Assembly (NCBI RefSeq): GCF_002727185.1
Contig: NZ_NIZW01000001.1
Span: 310,001-374,000, forward strand
DNA from: Rhodopirellula bahusiensis
GTDB taxonomy: Bacteria > Planctomycetota > Planctomycetia > Pirellulales > Pirellulaceae
Reading direction: 5' to 3'
DNA length: 64,000 nucleotides
Shown here: piece by piece, positions 35,501 to 43,733 of the stretch
Layout: each line of letters opens with the position of its first letter
Numbering within the stretch: position 1 is the stretch's first letter
The notes under the pieces: generated by a model
Told to the model about the DNA's origin: nothing
Database searches by the model: none
What the model saw: the letters and a program-made list of their open reading frames with translations, nothing else
Made by a program: the position numbers and the translations under genes

Positions 35501-36140
35501 GATCGAACGCATGATTCCACGCGGTGACGTGGTGACAGCCGCCACCGCCTCTGCAAATCCAACGTTCCGCAAGCTGTTTCCTCACCAACGGTTTGCTGAC
35601 AACAATCCGATCGCCACCGAAACGATGACGTTCTTGGCAACCTCCATCAACAACATCGAAGATCTCTATGCTTCGCTCGGTGATACAGAGGCCTACTCGG
35701 CTGTGCATGGACACCACACGATTTTGGAGCGATGCGTTTCAGGATCAGGCGGCACCCTGGTCAAAACGATCGGCGAAAAGTCACTGGCATCGTTCGCGAC
35801 TCGAGAGAACGCGATCATCGCTGCGGAGCATTTGCGAGCCGAATGGCTGGACTCCGAATTGGCCGACGTCTCCTTGGGGATCGGCATCCACAGTGGCCCA
35901 ACCCTGGTCACGACTCAAAACAATCAACTGGACTACTTCGGCGGAACCGTTCGCGCTGTCGTGGCACTTCCAGAGTTGGCCGGCAATGGAACCTTGCTGA
36001 CCGAAGCAATCTATTCCGATCGCAGTTTGGCGGATCGATTGACCACCCTGAACCATCAAGTTGAGTCAGTGGATCTTCCAGGAAGCCCCAACACTCGAAC
36101 CAAACGTCTTACCCTCTTGCTCTCGGGTCGCACAGCATGA
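32571..36140 (+). CDS. Ser/Thr protein kinase fused to DUF5939-like, zinc-ribbon and degenerate class III cyclase domains
   Basis: A 1189-residue multidomain protein. Residues about 80-220 resemble a kinase C-lobe without catalytic residues. An active-looking Ser/Thr kinase follows (about 278-565): Gly loop GEGGMGSVY, Lys in IAIKVL, His401-Arg-Asp in HRDIKPEN, Asp439 in DFG and a SPE motif. Residues about 600-750 match an SRPBCC/DUF5939-type module. A zinc ribbon has Cys828/831 and Cys850/853. The C-terminal part (about 1018-1185) has the class III cyclase fold, but the first metal Asp is lost (LATSI), the second is Glu1069, and the transition-state Asn and Arg are Arg1128 and Ala1132. Cyclase activity is therefore unlikely, and a binding or dimerisation role is more likely. 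No transmembrane helix is evident. It overlaps the FHA-EAL gene by ATGA. Confidence 0.92.
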   Translation: MLSDSTLDVQLNSPSLRMISVGADGETLVGDDGFEWRVLNRATPERIQQITQQSSLFPLVDHPRIRSAIPSYADNGVLELKLIIPEGLDPMADRLSNRASELDLLAKLRIATQLVDACAAAHRVGLYQGGFHASTILVAGTDDPSTAIHIDFTATHCSDEAFDTDHSIEGDLNGLRDLFAWLLADVFNSELPTAVSEHLRGRQRAILKQWLQPSDDQPAPSLGQWKSVLEPFAAQPESVDATGVIQTPFIPIGTGSTSRWTTDASGGNRVTDVPKQLGRFQIQELIGEGGMGSVYRAIDLSNNETIAIKVLRNGGKDVAHAIRRFRKEARLLGNVQNEHITQLIDVGEDAGLHYFAMEFVDGIDLKTWFAERPELTESEALRITADLARALVDAHSQEVIHRDIKPENVLLKLRDEASLPNDVPIEKRPFNDFTLKLTDFGIARHVNQSQSMEVTQAGSVMGTPKYMSPEQCKSSDSLGPATDVYSIGITLFELLTGSVPYQADEFMKLAAMHCFDPIPSVQKRNATISDSASRIVQRALAKDPTQRYGDASQLLTDLLVLLRGETADVQAHPRLPTDHSAKKLWEKTASWHLESDSSDLWPLVSNTERLNEAVGLPAVDYRTEKDPHLGIRKFGSFTLSGVKVSWEEHPFEWVEGQRMGILREFDSGPFKWFMSVVTLDQHPDGGTQLSHQVRIEPRNLLGRVLTTVEADWKGFRNLEKVYQRMDRSLRGKLTPKQGSDPFVDTPKMSRPQDLRLNQRLSQLIESGVRPEVADCLAKVIREWSAQELASLRPLALADRWKIPSEEMIDACLMAADAGILNLHWEILCPTCRVSADNKQQLAEIDTHTHCEACDVDFQSNLAGAIEMVFQTHPEIREVNAGQYCIGGPEHSPHVVAQLRIEAGECLQLPIDLDPGDYLLRGPRIANTQSLRVQSTSAPSTWDGSLSSLGTSRHIPKLRAGRQTLTLLNDLETLQVIRIERMIPRGDVVTAATASANPTFRKLFPHQRFADNNPIATETMTFLATSINNIEDLYASLGDTEAYSAVHGHHTILERCVSGSGGTLVKTIGEKSLASFATRENAIIAAEHLRAEWLDSELADVSLGIGIHSGPTLVTTQNNQLDYFGGTVRAVVALPELAGNGTLLTEAIYSDRSLADRLTTLNHQVESVDLPGSPNTRTKRLTLLLSGRTA

Positions 36141-37222
36141 TCATTCAATCGCCACAAAAAAGTCAGTGGGTTCTGTCGGAGTATGGGAGTGGAAACCAGC
36201 AACGCCGCACCATCAAGGTTCCCAATCGAATTGCAACCGTCGGACGCACTGACGAATCTGACGTTTGCATTGCAGTGTCTTCCGTTTCCAAACAACACGC
36301 AAAAATTTGGGTCGAAGACGATGGGCTGCACGTCCAGGACTTAGGCAGTACCAACGGAACGCATCACAACGGTCGTCCCATTCAAGAAGCGACGCTCGCC
36401 GAAGGCGATCTTCTGCAATTCGCCAACGCTGTCTTCCGCGTGGGATGCAATGAAGAGGAGATGTCCGATGGCACCATGGAAGAAGGGCTGATCCCTTGGG
36501 CACAAACGTTGATGACGTTCGAGCGTTTGCTCTCGCAGCGAGCGGTGGTGCCGCACTATCAACCCATCATCACAATGGATCGGGCATCCACCCCAGGCTA
36601 TGAAGTCTTGGCTCGAAGCGATTTGCCTGAACTCAAAAGTCCCGCCGCGATGTTCGAGGTTGCCGAACGTTTGGGACAGAACGCGGCGCTCAGTGAACTG
36701 ATGCGAGACGAAGCGTCTCGGCTGTTGATGGCGTCCTGCAAAACCAACGCCAAGATCTTTCTCAACACCCACCCTGATGAAGTCGGGACCGATCGCTTGC
36801 TTTCGTCGCTGACCGAACTTCGCGAGCGTTTTCCTTCCATCGCATTTATCATCGAGATCCATGAAGGTGCGGTCACGCAAGTCAACGAAATGCGACGACT
36901 CCGCGAGCAACTGGCGGTACTCGGAATGCAGCTTTCTTATGACGACTTTGGTGCGGGACAAGGGCGTCTGCTAGAGTTGGTCGAAGTTCCCCCGGACATT
37001 CTGAAGTTTGACATGCAATTGATTCGAGACATCGACCGTGCGTCTGCCGCTCGCCAGGATCTGCTGCGATCGCTCATCCGAATCTCTCAAGACTCGGGGT
37101 CGATCACGCTCGCAGAAGGAGTCGAAACAGAAGCGGAGCACGAGACGTGCGTGCAACTGGGCTTTGAGCTTGGGCAAGGATATTTGTATGGCCGCCCTGC
37201 GACGGTCGATCATGTCGTCTGA
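36137..37222 (+). CDS. FHA-EAL protein, probable c-di-GMP phosphodiesterase
   Basis: A 361-residue cytoplasmic protein. The N-terminal FHA domain (about 30-105) has VGRTDESD, the SVSKQHA segment and GSTNGT, the residues that bind phosphothreonine peptides. The EAL domain (about 125-358) keeps the residues needed for c-di-GMP hydrolysis: Glu156 in YEVLAR, Asn210, the Glu in IIEIHE, Asp269-Asp270 in DDFGAG, Lys290, Glu327 in EGVE and a GQGYLYGRP end. The start overlaps the kinase stop (ATGA), so the two are probably made together. A natural reading is that the FHA domain docks on the autophosphorylated kinase, linking Ser/Thr phosphorylation to c-di-GMP breakdown. This coupling is inference. 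Confidence 0.92.
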   Translation: MIIQSPQKSQWVLSEYGSGNQQRRTIKVPNRIATVGRTDESDVCIAVSSVSKQHAKIWVEDDGLHVQDLGSTNGTHHNGRPIQEATLAEGDLLQFANAVFRVGCNEEEMSDGTMEEGLIPWAQTLMTFERLLSQRAVVPHYQPIITMDRASTPGYEVLARSDLPELKSPAAMFEVAERLGQNAALSELMRDEASRLLMASCKTNAKIFLNTHPDEVGTDRLLSSLTELRERFPSIAFIIEIHEGAVTQVNEMRRLREQLAVLGMQLSYDDFGAGQGRLLELVEVPPDILKFDMQLIRDIDRASAARQDLLRSLIRISQDSGSITLAEGVETEAEHETCVQLGFELGQGYLYGRPATVDHVV

Positions 37223-37411
37223 TTCTGTATCGAGTCAACGATCGGGCACATGTTAAATAGGACACAAAACCTGTCTTCTTTCACGGGCCGAGCAAAACCT
37301 GATCGTTTATGATTGGCTTCCCGTGCGGAACCGAGAGGCTATTTGTTCCCGTTTCACCGTTCGGATCGCGAGGAAAGACCTCGTTCGTCAGGTTTGATTT
37401 GTTGGACGAAG

Positions 37412-38569
37412 ATGCCAAAGCAGAAAGCGGTCGCTCTCCTCATTGAAACGTCCAACGCCTATGCGCGAGGACTGCTCGGCGGAATCGCCTCCTACATTCA
37501 CGAGCACGACCTGTGGTCGATCTACTTGGTTGAGCAAGAACGCGGAGCCGCACCACCAACCTGGTTGGAGGATTGGGATGGCGATGGACTGATCGCCAGA
37601 ATCGAGAATGAGGAAATCGCCTCCGCCGTTCGCGAATTGAAGATCCCTGTTGTCGACGTGAGTGCCGCTCGCCGGATTCCGAATATCCCGTGGGTTGAAA
37701 CCAACGATGTCGCCATCGGCGAATTGGCTTACCAACATTTTCGCGAACGAGGTTTTGAACACTTCGCTTTCTGCGGAGAGTCTCGATTCAATTGGTCCGT
37801 CTTGCGTCGCGAGGCTTTCGAAGCCCGCGTGAAGGAGGACGGATTCGAGTGCCACTCTTTCGATTTCGACGTCGATGACAAGAGTCCTCAATCTCTCAAA
37901 CGCGAACGAGATCGTTTGGCAGGATGGGTTCGCTCGCTTCAACATCCCATCGGTGTGCTGGCATGCTATGACATCATGGCTCAGAAGATTCTGGATGTCT
38001 GTCGATTGCACGGCATCAAGGTCCCAAGCGAACTCGCGTTGCTCGGTGTAGACAACGACGAACTGCTCTGCGACTTGTGCACGCCGCCGCTGTCCAGCGT
38101 CGTTCCGGCGGCGCATCAGACAGGACGCGAAGCCGCGTCGTTACTCGATGCGATGATGCGTGGCGACGAGGTCAACGCTAAGCCTCATTTGATCGAACCG
38201 CTCGGCGTTGCAACTCGTCAATCAACCGATGTCCTGGCCATCAAAGATCCAGAGATCGCCGCCGCAGTCCGTTTCATTCGCGACCACTGTTGCGATGGAA
38301 TCAACGTCCAAGACGTGGTGAAAAAAGTCCCGCTGTCGCGACGCGTTTTCGAAAGCCGTTTCTTGGCATTGATGGGACGCACGCCTCACCAAGAAATCAC
38401 GCGGCGACGCATCGAACGGGTGCGTTATCTCTTGATTGAAACCGATCTGACGCTCGTACAAATCTCTCGACGGACCGGGTTTCAAAACCACGAGTACATG
38501 AGCGTCGCATTTCGACGTGCCATGGGACATCCGCCGGCGACCTACCGGCGCAAATTCCGGAAGATCTAA
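37412..38569 (+). CDS. XylR-like AraC-family transcription regulator with LacI-type sensor domain
   Basis: A 385-residue regulator. Residues 1-275 form a periplasmic-binding-protein (LacI/GalR) type sugar-sensing domain, with AVALLIETSNAYARGLLGGI at the start and the LLGVDNDELLCDLCTPPLSSV landmark near 215. Residues about 280-385 form an AraC-type double HTH, with SRRVFESRFLALMGRTPHQEI and a second helix pair ending at GHPPATYRRKFR. This order (sensor first, AraC HTH last) is that of the xylose regulator XylR; planctomycetes have many homologues, so the ligand cannot be stated. The ATG at 37412 starts directly at the sensor domain. No obvious target gene is adjacent; the ThuA-type gene beyond it is convergent. 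Confidence 0.9.
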   Translation: MPKQKAVALLIETSNAYARGLLGGIASYIHEHDLWSIYLVEQERGAAPPTWLEDWDGDGLIARIENEEIASAVRELKIPVVDVSAARRIPNIPWVETNDVAIGELAYQHFRERGFEHFAFCGESRFNWSVLRREAFEARVKEDGFECHSFDFDVDDKSPQSLKRERDRLAGWVRSLQHPIGVLACYDIMAQKILDVCRLHGIKVPSELALLGVDNDELLCDLCTPPLSSVVPAAHQTGREAASLLDAMMRGDEVNAKPHLIEPLGVATRQSTDVLAIKDPEIAAAVRFIRDHCCDGINVQDVVKKVPLSRRVFESRFLALMGRTPHQEITRRRIERVRYLLIETDLTLVQISRRTGFQNHEYMSVAFRRAMGHPPATYRRKFRKI

Positions 38570-38885
38570 TCGGCTGTTTTCTGGCGGCACGAAGTCCGGT
38601 ATCTCAGCATTTTCGTTCGTTCTGCGCTTAAGGTCTCGGAAACGCCAAGAACGATAGGGCAAGCAAATTGACTTGCTTTGATTGTCAAATCCGCGAGCGG
38701 GGCGCTCGATCAAAAACGCGGAGAGGCAGAGGAGCGGAGATCGCGGAGGAACTTCCGTATCCAGACCACTCCGTGTTCTCCGCTTCTCCGTTCACTCCGC
38801 GTTTCAACTCTTTGAACCTGCAAGCCCATTAGAGCGACCAACTCGCAAGAGCGAGGTGATCGCGAAACAAGTTGCCAAGTCAGGG
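38570..38885. other. 316-base intergenic region between convergent genes
   Basis: The region lies between the XylR-like gene and the ThuA/PVC-dehydrogenase gene, which converge on it. It contains a short inverted pair AAGCAA/TTGCTT (38661-38678) and the long imperfect inverted repeat listed at 38715-38803. No open frame with coding features is seen. Confidence 0.5.
38715..38803. repeat. long imperfect inverted repeat of GCGGAGA-type units
   Basis: The left arm (38715-38747) and the reverse complement of the right arm (38770-38803) share most bases, both built from AACGCGGAG...GCGGAGA...CGGA units, with a 22-base loop. The two strands together could fold into a long hairpin. Similar GCGGAGA-rich palindromic elements occur dispersed in various bacterial genomes. 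Here it lies between convergent genes and could terminate transcription from both sides. Confidence 0.7.
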
Positions 38886-41800
38886 TCAGGGTGACTCGAC
38901 CGTGATTGCCACAAAGATGGGCGAACTGCTGTCGTCTCCCTTGATCAACTCGATCGTCTCGAGCGGTTCTTGGCGTTTCGGGGTGAGCTTCAAGTAACGA
39001 ACCTGCTGACCGCGAACATCGAACGCGAATTCCGATTCCGGGACATCCACTCGACGGATGTAGTCAGCGAAGTGCACACCGTTGAGCAGCTTGTGATCTT
39101 CCACTTCGCCATCGGCGTACTTCAGACGAACCGTTGCAGTGTGTTCCCCTTCAGCTCCGAACGGGAATCCCCAACCGCTGACGGCACCCAGAATATGAAT
39201 CGCCGACGCATTCGCGTTGCAAACGATCGGCACCTGCTTGGGCATCGACGATGGCTTGCTGCCTTGCGGCCCGTGCAACAAGATCACGTTTGGCACTCGT
39301 CCGTCTTGCGGATCGACCAAACTGAACGGCACACCGTTGTGCTCCTTCGGTCCCCAATCCGAGAAGATGATTCGGTCGGGACCGTTGTCAACATCGCTGA
39401 ACATCCCTTTGGTGCTGACCGCGGTGGCGATTCCCGAGAATGACAAAGGTGTGTACTTGCCCCGAGAAGTCAAAAACTCAAGCAAATTCGTCATCTCTTC
39501 CTTCTTGATCTGGCTTTCAAAACCTTCCGGCATCAGCGATTGGCTGGAAGCATTCAATTGCTCAATTTCTTCTCGCAAAATCGTGTGCCGTTTGGCTTGA
39601 GCGTCGATCAATTCAATCGATGTTCGTGACTCACCACCCAGCATCCCCGTGAAGACTTGGCCCTCGGTCGTCAACACGGCAAACGTGCGGAAGTTGCCTT
39701 CCACGCTTTGGTTCGGATCCAAGATGTGGGTCAGCAACTCTTCCTTTGGATGAACCGCCATGCCCGTCAAATCGGGACCCACGTCGGCACCTTCGCCGCT
39801 GTGGCGGTGACAGTTGGCACAATGTTTCTTGAACACCTGGGCTCCCAGAGTCGCGTTGCCTTCCGCGTGAGCAACCGGCAACCACTCGTGCAGCAAAGCC
39901 ACACGGTTCGCAGTCGGAACGCCACCGGATGACTTCAATAATTTCTGAGCTCGTTCCTTGATCGATTTGTCAGGGTGATTGTTCAGTGCCTGACGTTGAT
40001 CGAGCGAAAGGTCTGACATCCGCAATTCACCAGCTTCGATGCTGTTGATCAGCTCCAACGTCGTGTTGGGGCGAGACAGCAGCACGCGAATGATGGCTCC
40101 GCGAACGGAGGGAGTCGATGCAGCGGTTTGTTCCACCAAAGCACCACCGAGCTCTTCACTACGACTGGACTTCAAGGCGTCCAAGATTCCGGTCGTCGCA
40201 GCAGGTGACGTTTGCGGGCCGATGCTTTCCAACAGATCGTACACCACGTCGTCATCGGTCGGCTGCATCGCAACCAATTGGCGAGCCGAGCTGATTCGGT
40301 CTTGGTCACTCAGCGAATCGTCTTGGACCAACCCGAGCAATTGCTCCGCCAGTTCAGCGACTTTCTCGGTCAATGCATCGGTGCCCCAGTTCTCAGACAA
40401 CCGAACGAGTTGGCTTTGTTGATCAACCGAGACTTGATCAAACAACGCGACCAATTGCGTTTCAGCCGCTTCGGGAAGTTCAACGTTGTGATCCTTCGGC
40501 CACCCCTTTGCGAGTCCTTCCATAACGCCTGACGCATTGCCTTGGGCTGTCTCAGCAACCGCCGAAATCAATCGCTGCATGGCATCGGCATCGGGCTGCG
40601 ATCGAGCGAAGTGTTCGCTGATCACGTTGAGTCGACCGCGAATCGATCGCGGTAAGTCACGTTCAGGTGCCGATGCCAACACGGCCGGCAAAGCTCCGCT
40701 GGAGTGCATCGCGGTGGCACTCGTCCAAGCATCCAACATCCAGCGATCATTGCCGAGACCCTTCGCTGTTTGAACCAACGCCGAGACAACCCCATCGGTG
40801 GTTGGCGTCGTCGGTTCCGCCAGCTTCAGTAACGCGGCCAATTGGACTTGAGCGTTGCCATCGTTCAACACACCTGATTCGATCAGATGCTGAATGTCTT
40901 CTTCGAAGTCACCAAGCACGGTGACTGCCGAGCGACGGACACCGGCACTTGGGTGTTGCAAAGCCTCGCGAACGGCCGCGTCGATGGTTGCGTTTCCGCT
41001 GCCAACCAACCCTAAGCCATCCAAGGTCCACAGTGCATGAATCGCACCGGGTGTCAGACCAATCGCGTCTTGCTGTTGGTCAGCGATCAATCCCAGCAAC
41101 GCGGAAACGGTCGCGTCGTCGAGTTGTCCCAATTGAACCAGCAAGCGTTGGGCTTGGGATCGGACGGGCATGGCCGAATGCTTCAGAGCAGCCAACAAGC
41201 CCGGCACATCGCCCGAGTTCAGATTGGGAACGGAGACCGTTTTCGCTGCATCGCCGTCGGTGACCAAGCGATAGACACGCCCGTACTTTTTGTCTCGTAA
41301 ATCAGTCTCGTAGGCGTTGCCCTTACCGGTTTCGAAACCATGAGGTGTTGGGTTGTGCTGGATGATGTAGTTGTACCAATCCAAGACCCATACGAACCCA
41401 TCGGGTCCAGTTTCAGCCATGATCGGCGCCGCCCACTCATCGTCGCTGGCGACCAAGTTGAACGGGCTGGTGGATTTGAATCCGGCTCCATCAGGCGTCA
41501 ACACAAACGTTCCGACCAGGTGACCGGTCGGACCACAGACAAATGCGGTCCGGTTCCACCAAGCCTGCGGGTACTGCCGAGCAGTGTAAATTCCGTGTCC
41601 GGCGGCTGCCGTGTATCCACCGTGCTGGTCAACCTGACGAACGTTCGGTGTGATCGGTTCAAACAGGTGAGTGTCCGAGATCATGTGCAGTGTTTGAGGT
41701 GACCATCCGCGAACTTGCTCGTAGTAACGGTTTGGAATCGGCAGAAAGTTGCTGGGGTTTCGGTTCGCGGTCGATCCGAACACGAGGCCTTCTTCGGTGA

Positions 41801-43358
41801 AACCCAATCCCCAGGTGTTGTTGTCGGTCGCACGCATAAATTCGACCTTGTCGACACGCAACGTGTGGTCGGCGAAGTCGTCACCGGCGTTGGAACCCGC
41901 GATTTTGCGAGCTTTGCCATTGGGATCGGCGTCCACTTTGAATCGCCAAAAACCCTGGCGGAATCCCTGCTGGCGTTCACCGTTGATGACCGGGCGAGAG
42001 GCGTTGTAACCCTGCATCCCCCAAATCCAATTGTCCAAACCGTAACGAAAATTGCTGACGCCGCCGTGCGTGTCGCCCATCGCCCAACCGGTGATCAGGC
42101 TTTGGCGAAAGTCCGCTTTGTCGTCGCCATCGATGTCCTTCAAGTAGACCGTTTCTTGGCCGTCTTGGACGATGACTCCGCCGCGATAGCACACCAACGT
42201 GGTGGGAATGCTCAGTTCTTCAGCGAACACCGTGAACTTGTCCGCCACGCCATCTTGATCGGTGTCTTCGCAGATTCGAATGCGATCGCGACCTTTGCCT
42301 TTGGGCTGCAGTTCGTTGGGGTAATCCATCGTTTCGCAAACCCACAATCGTCCGAGCTCGTCCCATGTCATGGCGATCGGCTTGCCACCCATGCCAGCTT
42401 CCGAGGCCCACAATTCCATGTGCATGCCTTGGGGATTGGTATAGCGTTTGATCGACTCACTTGGTGGAAGTGGATTCTGCATCAGCGTTTTCAGTTCGCC
42501 CTGCACACCCCACTTTTTGCCAGCCGTGTAGTTCGGAATTTTTGCTCCGACATCCGTGAACGTGAATGGCTTGTCGCCTTCAGGAAGCGATGTCATTTCA
42601 GGAACGGGAAAGGCTGCCGCATCGGCGAACTCACCGGCCTGCTGCGGGTCTTTCTTCGCAACCCAGCGAATGCCGCGCTCGACCAAATTCAAGAAACCTG
42701 GGTTCGTCCAGGTTCGGCTGTCGTGTCCCCAGGCGGTGTAGAAGACGCGTCCCTCGCCTTGATCGCGAACCCAAGTCCATGGTTCCCGGCCACTGGAATC
42801 CACTCGGTATTCCAAAACCGTTCGATTTGTTTCGTTGTGCAAGTGATGGACGTAAGTCTCATCCCAGCTTTCAAAACCGCTGAAACCACGCATCACCTCG
42901 TGCCCGGGTTTGGCCGGAGTCGCCCGGAACACACCGGTGCCGTGTCGCTGAAATTGCGCGCCCATCAACGCGACAATTTCTGAGTTGTTGCGGAAGCAGT
43001 ACGTCGCACAGTGAAGCGGCACGAATCCACCGCCGTCTTCGACATATTGCAACAACGCGTCAGCTTGTGATTTCTCGATCTCGTCGATGTTGGCGTAGAC
43101 CACCAACGCATCGTATTCGTTGAGCTTGTCCAGACTCAGCACCGACATGTCGTCGGTGTAAGTCAGATCGATGCCATTGCTTTCCATCGCCGGTTGCAGC
43201 TCTTCGAACCGCGGTTTGGGCTGGTGATGACCATTGTCGCCCAGGAACAACACGTTGAGTCGTTGGTCCTCGGCTGCGGATGCGGCCTCGGCTTGCCACA
43301 CCGCGGTGGACGTCCAAGACGCGAGGAATGCGAGAGCGAGTAGCAAGGTGTTCTTCAT
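38886..43358 (-). CDS. ThuA - PVC-type dehydrogenase - HEAT - cytochrome c fusion protein
   Basis: A 1490-residue exported protein. A signal peptide (1-28) is followed by a ThuA-like trehalose-utilisation domain (about 33-250; LFLGDNGHHQPKPRFEEL, FVPLHCATYCF). Residues about 300-700 match the PVC-type, probably sugar-oxidising, dehydrogenase beta-propeller (MTWDELGRLWVCETMDYPNE, ICEDTDQDGVADKFTVF). HEAT-like helical repeats follow (about 725-1130). A cytochrome c domain has the heme motif Cys1180-x-x-Cys1183-His1184 (CANCHRHSGEGADVGPDLTG). A last beta-rich domain (about 1330-1490) resembles carbohydrate-binding folds. Roles in polysaccharide or sugar oxidation are plausible, with electrons passed to heme. 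The architecture is typical of planctomycetes; the substrate is unknown. It is a single-gene unit. Confidence 0.9.
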   Translation of the reverse strand: MKNTLLLALAFLASWTSTAVWQAEAASAAEDQRLNVLFLGDNGHHQPKPRFEELQPAMESNGIDLTYTDDMSVLSLDKLNEYDALVVYANIDEIEKSQADALLQYVEDGGGFVPLHCATYCFRNNSEIVALMGAQFQRHGTGVFRATPAKPGHEVMRGFSGFESWDETYVHHLHNETNRTVLEYRVDSSGREPWTWVRDQGEGRVFYTAWGHDSRTWTNPGFLNLVERGIRWVAKKDPQQAGEFADAAAFPVPEMTSLPEGDKPFTFTDVGAKIPNYTAGKKWGVQGELKTLMQNPLPPSESIKRYTNPQGMHMELWASEAGMGGKPIAMTWDELGRLWVCETMDYPNELQPKGKGRDRIRICEDTDQDGVADKFTVFAEELSIPTTLVCYRGGVIVQDGQETVYLKDIDGDDKADFRQSLITGWAMGDTHGGVSNFRYGLDNWIWGMQGYNASRPVINGERQQGFRQGFWRFKVDADPNGKARKIAGSNAGDDFADHTLRVDKVEFMRATDNNTWGLGFTEEGLVFGSTANRNPSNFLPIPNRYYEQVRGWSPQTLHMISDTHLFEPITPNVRQVDQHGGYTAAAGHGIYTARQYPQAWWNRTAFVCGPTGHLVGTFVLTPDGAGFKSTSPFNLVASDDEWAAPIMAETGPDGFVWVLDWYNYIIQHNPTPHGFETGKGNAYETDLRDKKYGRVYRLVTDGDAAKTVSVPNLNSGDVPGLLAALKHSAMPVRSQAQRLLVQLGQLDDATVSALLGLIADQQQDAIGLTPGAIHALWTLDGLGLVGSGNATIDAAVREALQHPSAGVRRSAVTVLGDFEEDIQHLIESGVLNDGNAQVQLAALLKLAEPTTPTTDGVVSALVQTAKGLGNDRWMLDAWTSATAMHSSGALPAVLASAPERDLPRSIRGRLNVISEHFARSQPDADAMQRLISAVAETAQGNASGVMEGLAKGWPKDHNVELPEAAETQLVALFDQVSVDQQSQLVRLSENWGTDALTEKVAELAEQLLGLVQDDSLSDQDRISSARQLVAMQPTDDDVVYDLLESIGPQTSPAATTGILDALKSSRSEELGGALVEQTAASTPSVRGAIIRVLLSRPNTTLELINSIEAGELRMSDLSLDQRQALNNHPDKSIKERAQKLLKSSGGVPTANRVALLHEWLPVAHAEGNATLGAQVFKKHCANCHRHSGEGADVGPDLTGMAVHPKEELLTHILDPNQSVEGNFRTFAVLTTEGQVFTGMLGGESRTSIELIDAQAKRHTILREEIEQLNASSQSLMPEGFESQIKKEEMTNLLEFLTSRGKYTPLSFSGIATAVSTKGMFSDVDNGPDRIIFSDWGPKEHNGVPFSLVDPQDGRVPNVILLHGPQGSKPSSMPKQVPIVCNANASAIHILGAVSGWGFPFGAEGEHTATVRLKYADGEVEDHKLLNGVHFADYIRRVDVPESEFAFDVRGQQVRYLKLTPKRQEPLETIELIKGDDSSSPIFVAITVESP

Positions 43359-43733
43359 AAGGATGGGACGACAACCAGTGCCGTGATACGAAGTGCTCGG
43401 AAGGGAATCGACGCCGCTGACATCAATGCAACCACGCGATTTGGGACGCCCAAAGCGGCGGACTTAGCCATTGTGATGCAAACAACGACTTGATGCTAAA
43501 CATAGGGCGGCGAGCAACAATGAGAAAACACGCACACCGCATGTGAAATTTCACCTGAGAGTTCGCTTCCTCAACGAGAACACGGTGCTCATGAGTGCCG
43601 ATTGCATGACCGTTGAACGGTCATCAAAGCAACATCGGTGCGTCGTCCAAGCCAGCTCGGCTGTTGAAGAAAGCCAACGCCTCGACCCAAAAGAAGTCTC
43701 GTTCGCGCGGTGACAACCGGCAACCGAATTTGA
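43359..43733. other. 375-base intergenic region
   Basis: The region lies upstream of the ThuA-type gene (leftward) and downstream of the solute-binding-protein gene (also leftward), so it should hold a promoter for the former. The only element noticed is an 8-base-arm inverted repeat at 43606-43624. No convincing small gene or RNA is seen. Confidence 0.45.
43606..43624. promoter_or_regulatory. perfect inverted repeat, possible operator
   Basis: ATGACCGT-TGA-ACGGTCAT is a perfect 8-base-arm inverted repeat with a 3-base centre. It is about 110 bases after the end of the solute-binding-protein gene and 250 bases before the ThuA-type start. The symmetry suits a dimeric regulator, but it could equally be a short RNA hairpin. 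Confidence 0.3.

Noticed and set aside
41715-42983. Long plus-strand frame of 422 codons opposite the ThuA/PVC-dehydrogenase gene
   Set aside because: The minus-strand product has clear domains over the whole stretch; the plus frame has no domain, signal or ribosome site and arises from codon bias.
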